From: Mycolicibacterium sp. CH28
GTDB lineage: Bacteria > Actinomycetota > Actinomycetes > Mycobacteriales > Mycobacteriaceae
Direction of reading: 5' to 3'
Length of the DNA stretch: 64,000 nucleotides
Assembly: GCF_004745805.1 (NCBI RefSeq)
Contig: NZ_SRLQ01000004.1
Coordinates: 1-64,000, forward strand
The position numbers and the translations under genes were made by a program. The notes beneath the pieces were generated by a model. That model ran no database searches. It was given only the letters and a program-made list of their open reading frames with translations, and was not told the DNA's origin. Below, in pieces: positions 63,742 to 64,000 of the stretch. Numbering within the stretch: position 1 is the first letter of the stretch; the number at the start of each line of letters is the position of its first letter.

Positions 63742-64000
63742 ATGAAAGAAGAGCCTTCCACCGAGCAGCGCAACGGTGCACCCTCATTGACCCCCAATGG
63801 GTGGACAGTTCTTGGCCTGGTATCTTTCAGCGACGGGTTGTCCGGCTATCAATTGAAAAGATGGGCCGACTTCGGTCCGGGGTTTTTTTATGTGAGCCCA
63901 TCGTTCAGCCAGGTCTACTCAGAACTTAAGAAGCTCGAAGAACTAGGCCTGGTTGCATCGCGGGAAGCTGACTCCGACGACAATTCGAGGAACAAGCGGC
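63742..64000 (+). CDS. PadR-family transcriptional regulator (C-terminal part outside the window)
   Basis: The first 86 codons of a PadR regulator: after a polar start (MKEEPSTEQRNG) the winged helix reads VLGLVSFSDGLSGYQLKRWADFGPGFFYVSPSFSQVYSELKKLEELGLVASRE. PadR proteins repress catabolic or efflux genes in response to phenolic or lipid-like ligands. It follows the HsaD-like hydrolase on the same strand and is a candidate regulator of the ring-cleavage cluster. The 3' end lies beyond the window. Confidence 0.85.
   Translation, partial: MKEEPSTEQRNGAPSLTPNGWTVLGLVSFSDGLSGYQLKRWADFGPGFFYVSPSFSQVYSELKKLEELGLVASREADSDDNSRNKR

Overview
The window is high-GC actinobacterial DNA and almost certainly comes from a rapidly growing Mycobacterium (Mycolicibacterium-type). 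The chromosomal backbone matches the order known from M. tuberculosis: ftsK, an ABM monooxygenase and an SDR (Rv2748c-Rv2750 type); RNase J, dapA, thyX (Rv2752c-Rv2754c); dfrA, thyA and a dienelactone-hydrolase-like gene (Rv2763c-Rv2765); an Rv2772c-like gene and dapB; then aldR/ald (Rv2779c/Rv2780). A complete mce operon and a 13E12 (DUF222) repeat protein agree with this. The species was inferred from gene order and protein similarity by eye, not by search.

Layout. 1-9.6 kb: backbone, with an inserted N-demethylase trio (zinc-ribbon protein, PDR-type reductase, heme-dependent DUF3445 enzyme; 3.6-6.1 kb). 9.6-35.4 kb: an accessory block lying exactly between thyX and dfrA. It is made of self-contained catabolic/transport modules, most with their own regulator and a visible palindromic operator candidate: an FAD monooxygenase with TetR under a 34-bp perfect palindrome; a MetNI transporter flanked by two paralogous binding proteins plus an FMN monooxygenase (probably organosulfur use); a GntR/hydrolase/APC permease unit; an SDR/MDR/TetR unit; an ornithine-cyclodeaminase-like enzyme facing an amine oxidase; and a long operon encoding a gentisate-dioxygenase-like cupin, a dienelactone hydrolase-NTF2 fusion, SDR, nitrilase, FAH hydrolase, maleate isomerase, GntR, a TIM-barrel protein and TetR, divergent from an APC permease. 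Three TTGATCAA palindromes lie in that divergent promoter region.

35.4-46.7 kb: backbone again (YcaQ-type glycosylase, dfrA, thyA, dapB, ald). It is interrupted by an intact 1438-bp IS481-family element with 54-bp perfect inverted repeats and a 13-bp target duplication, inserted just upstream of the DUF222 gene.

46.8-56.1 kb (minus strand): a complete yrbEA-yrbEB-mceA-F lipid importer operon, tightly overlapping. Upstream of it, 56.8-63.5 kb carries enzymes that look like the second half of steroid ring degradation (Rieske oxygenase like KshA, flavin monooxygenase like HsaA, extradiol dioxygenase like HsaC, meta-cleavage hydrolase like HsaD, two crotonases). A KstR-like motif lies at 56837-56850 and a 140-bp MITE-like element at 61414-61553. 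The right edge (from about 62.6 kb) is more AT-rich and ends in the start of a PadR regulator. Together the mce importer and these enzymes suggest uptake and ring opening of a steroid-like or polycyclic substrate.

No tRNA, rRNA or CRISPR array was recognised.
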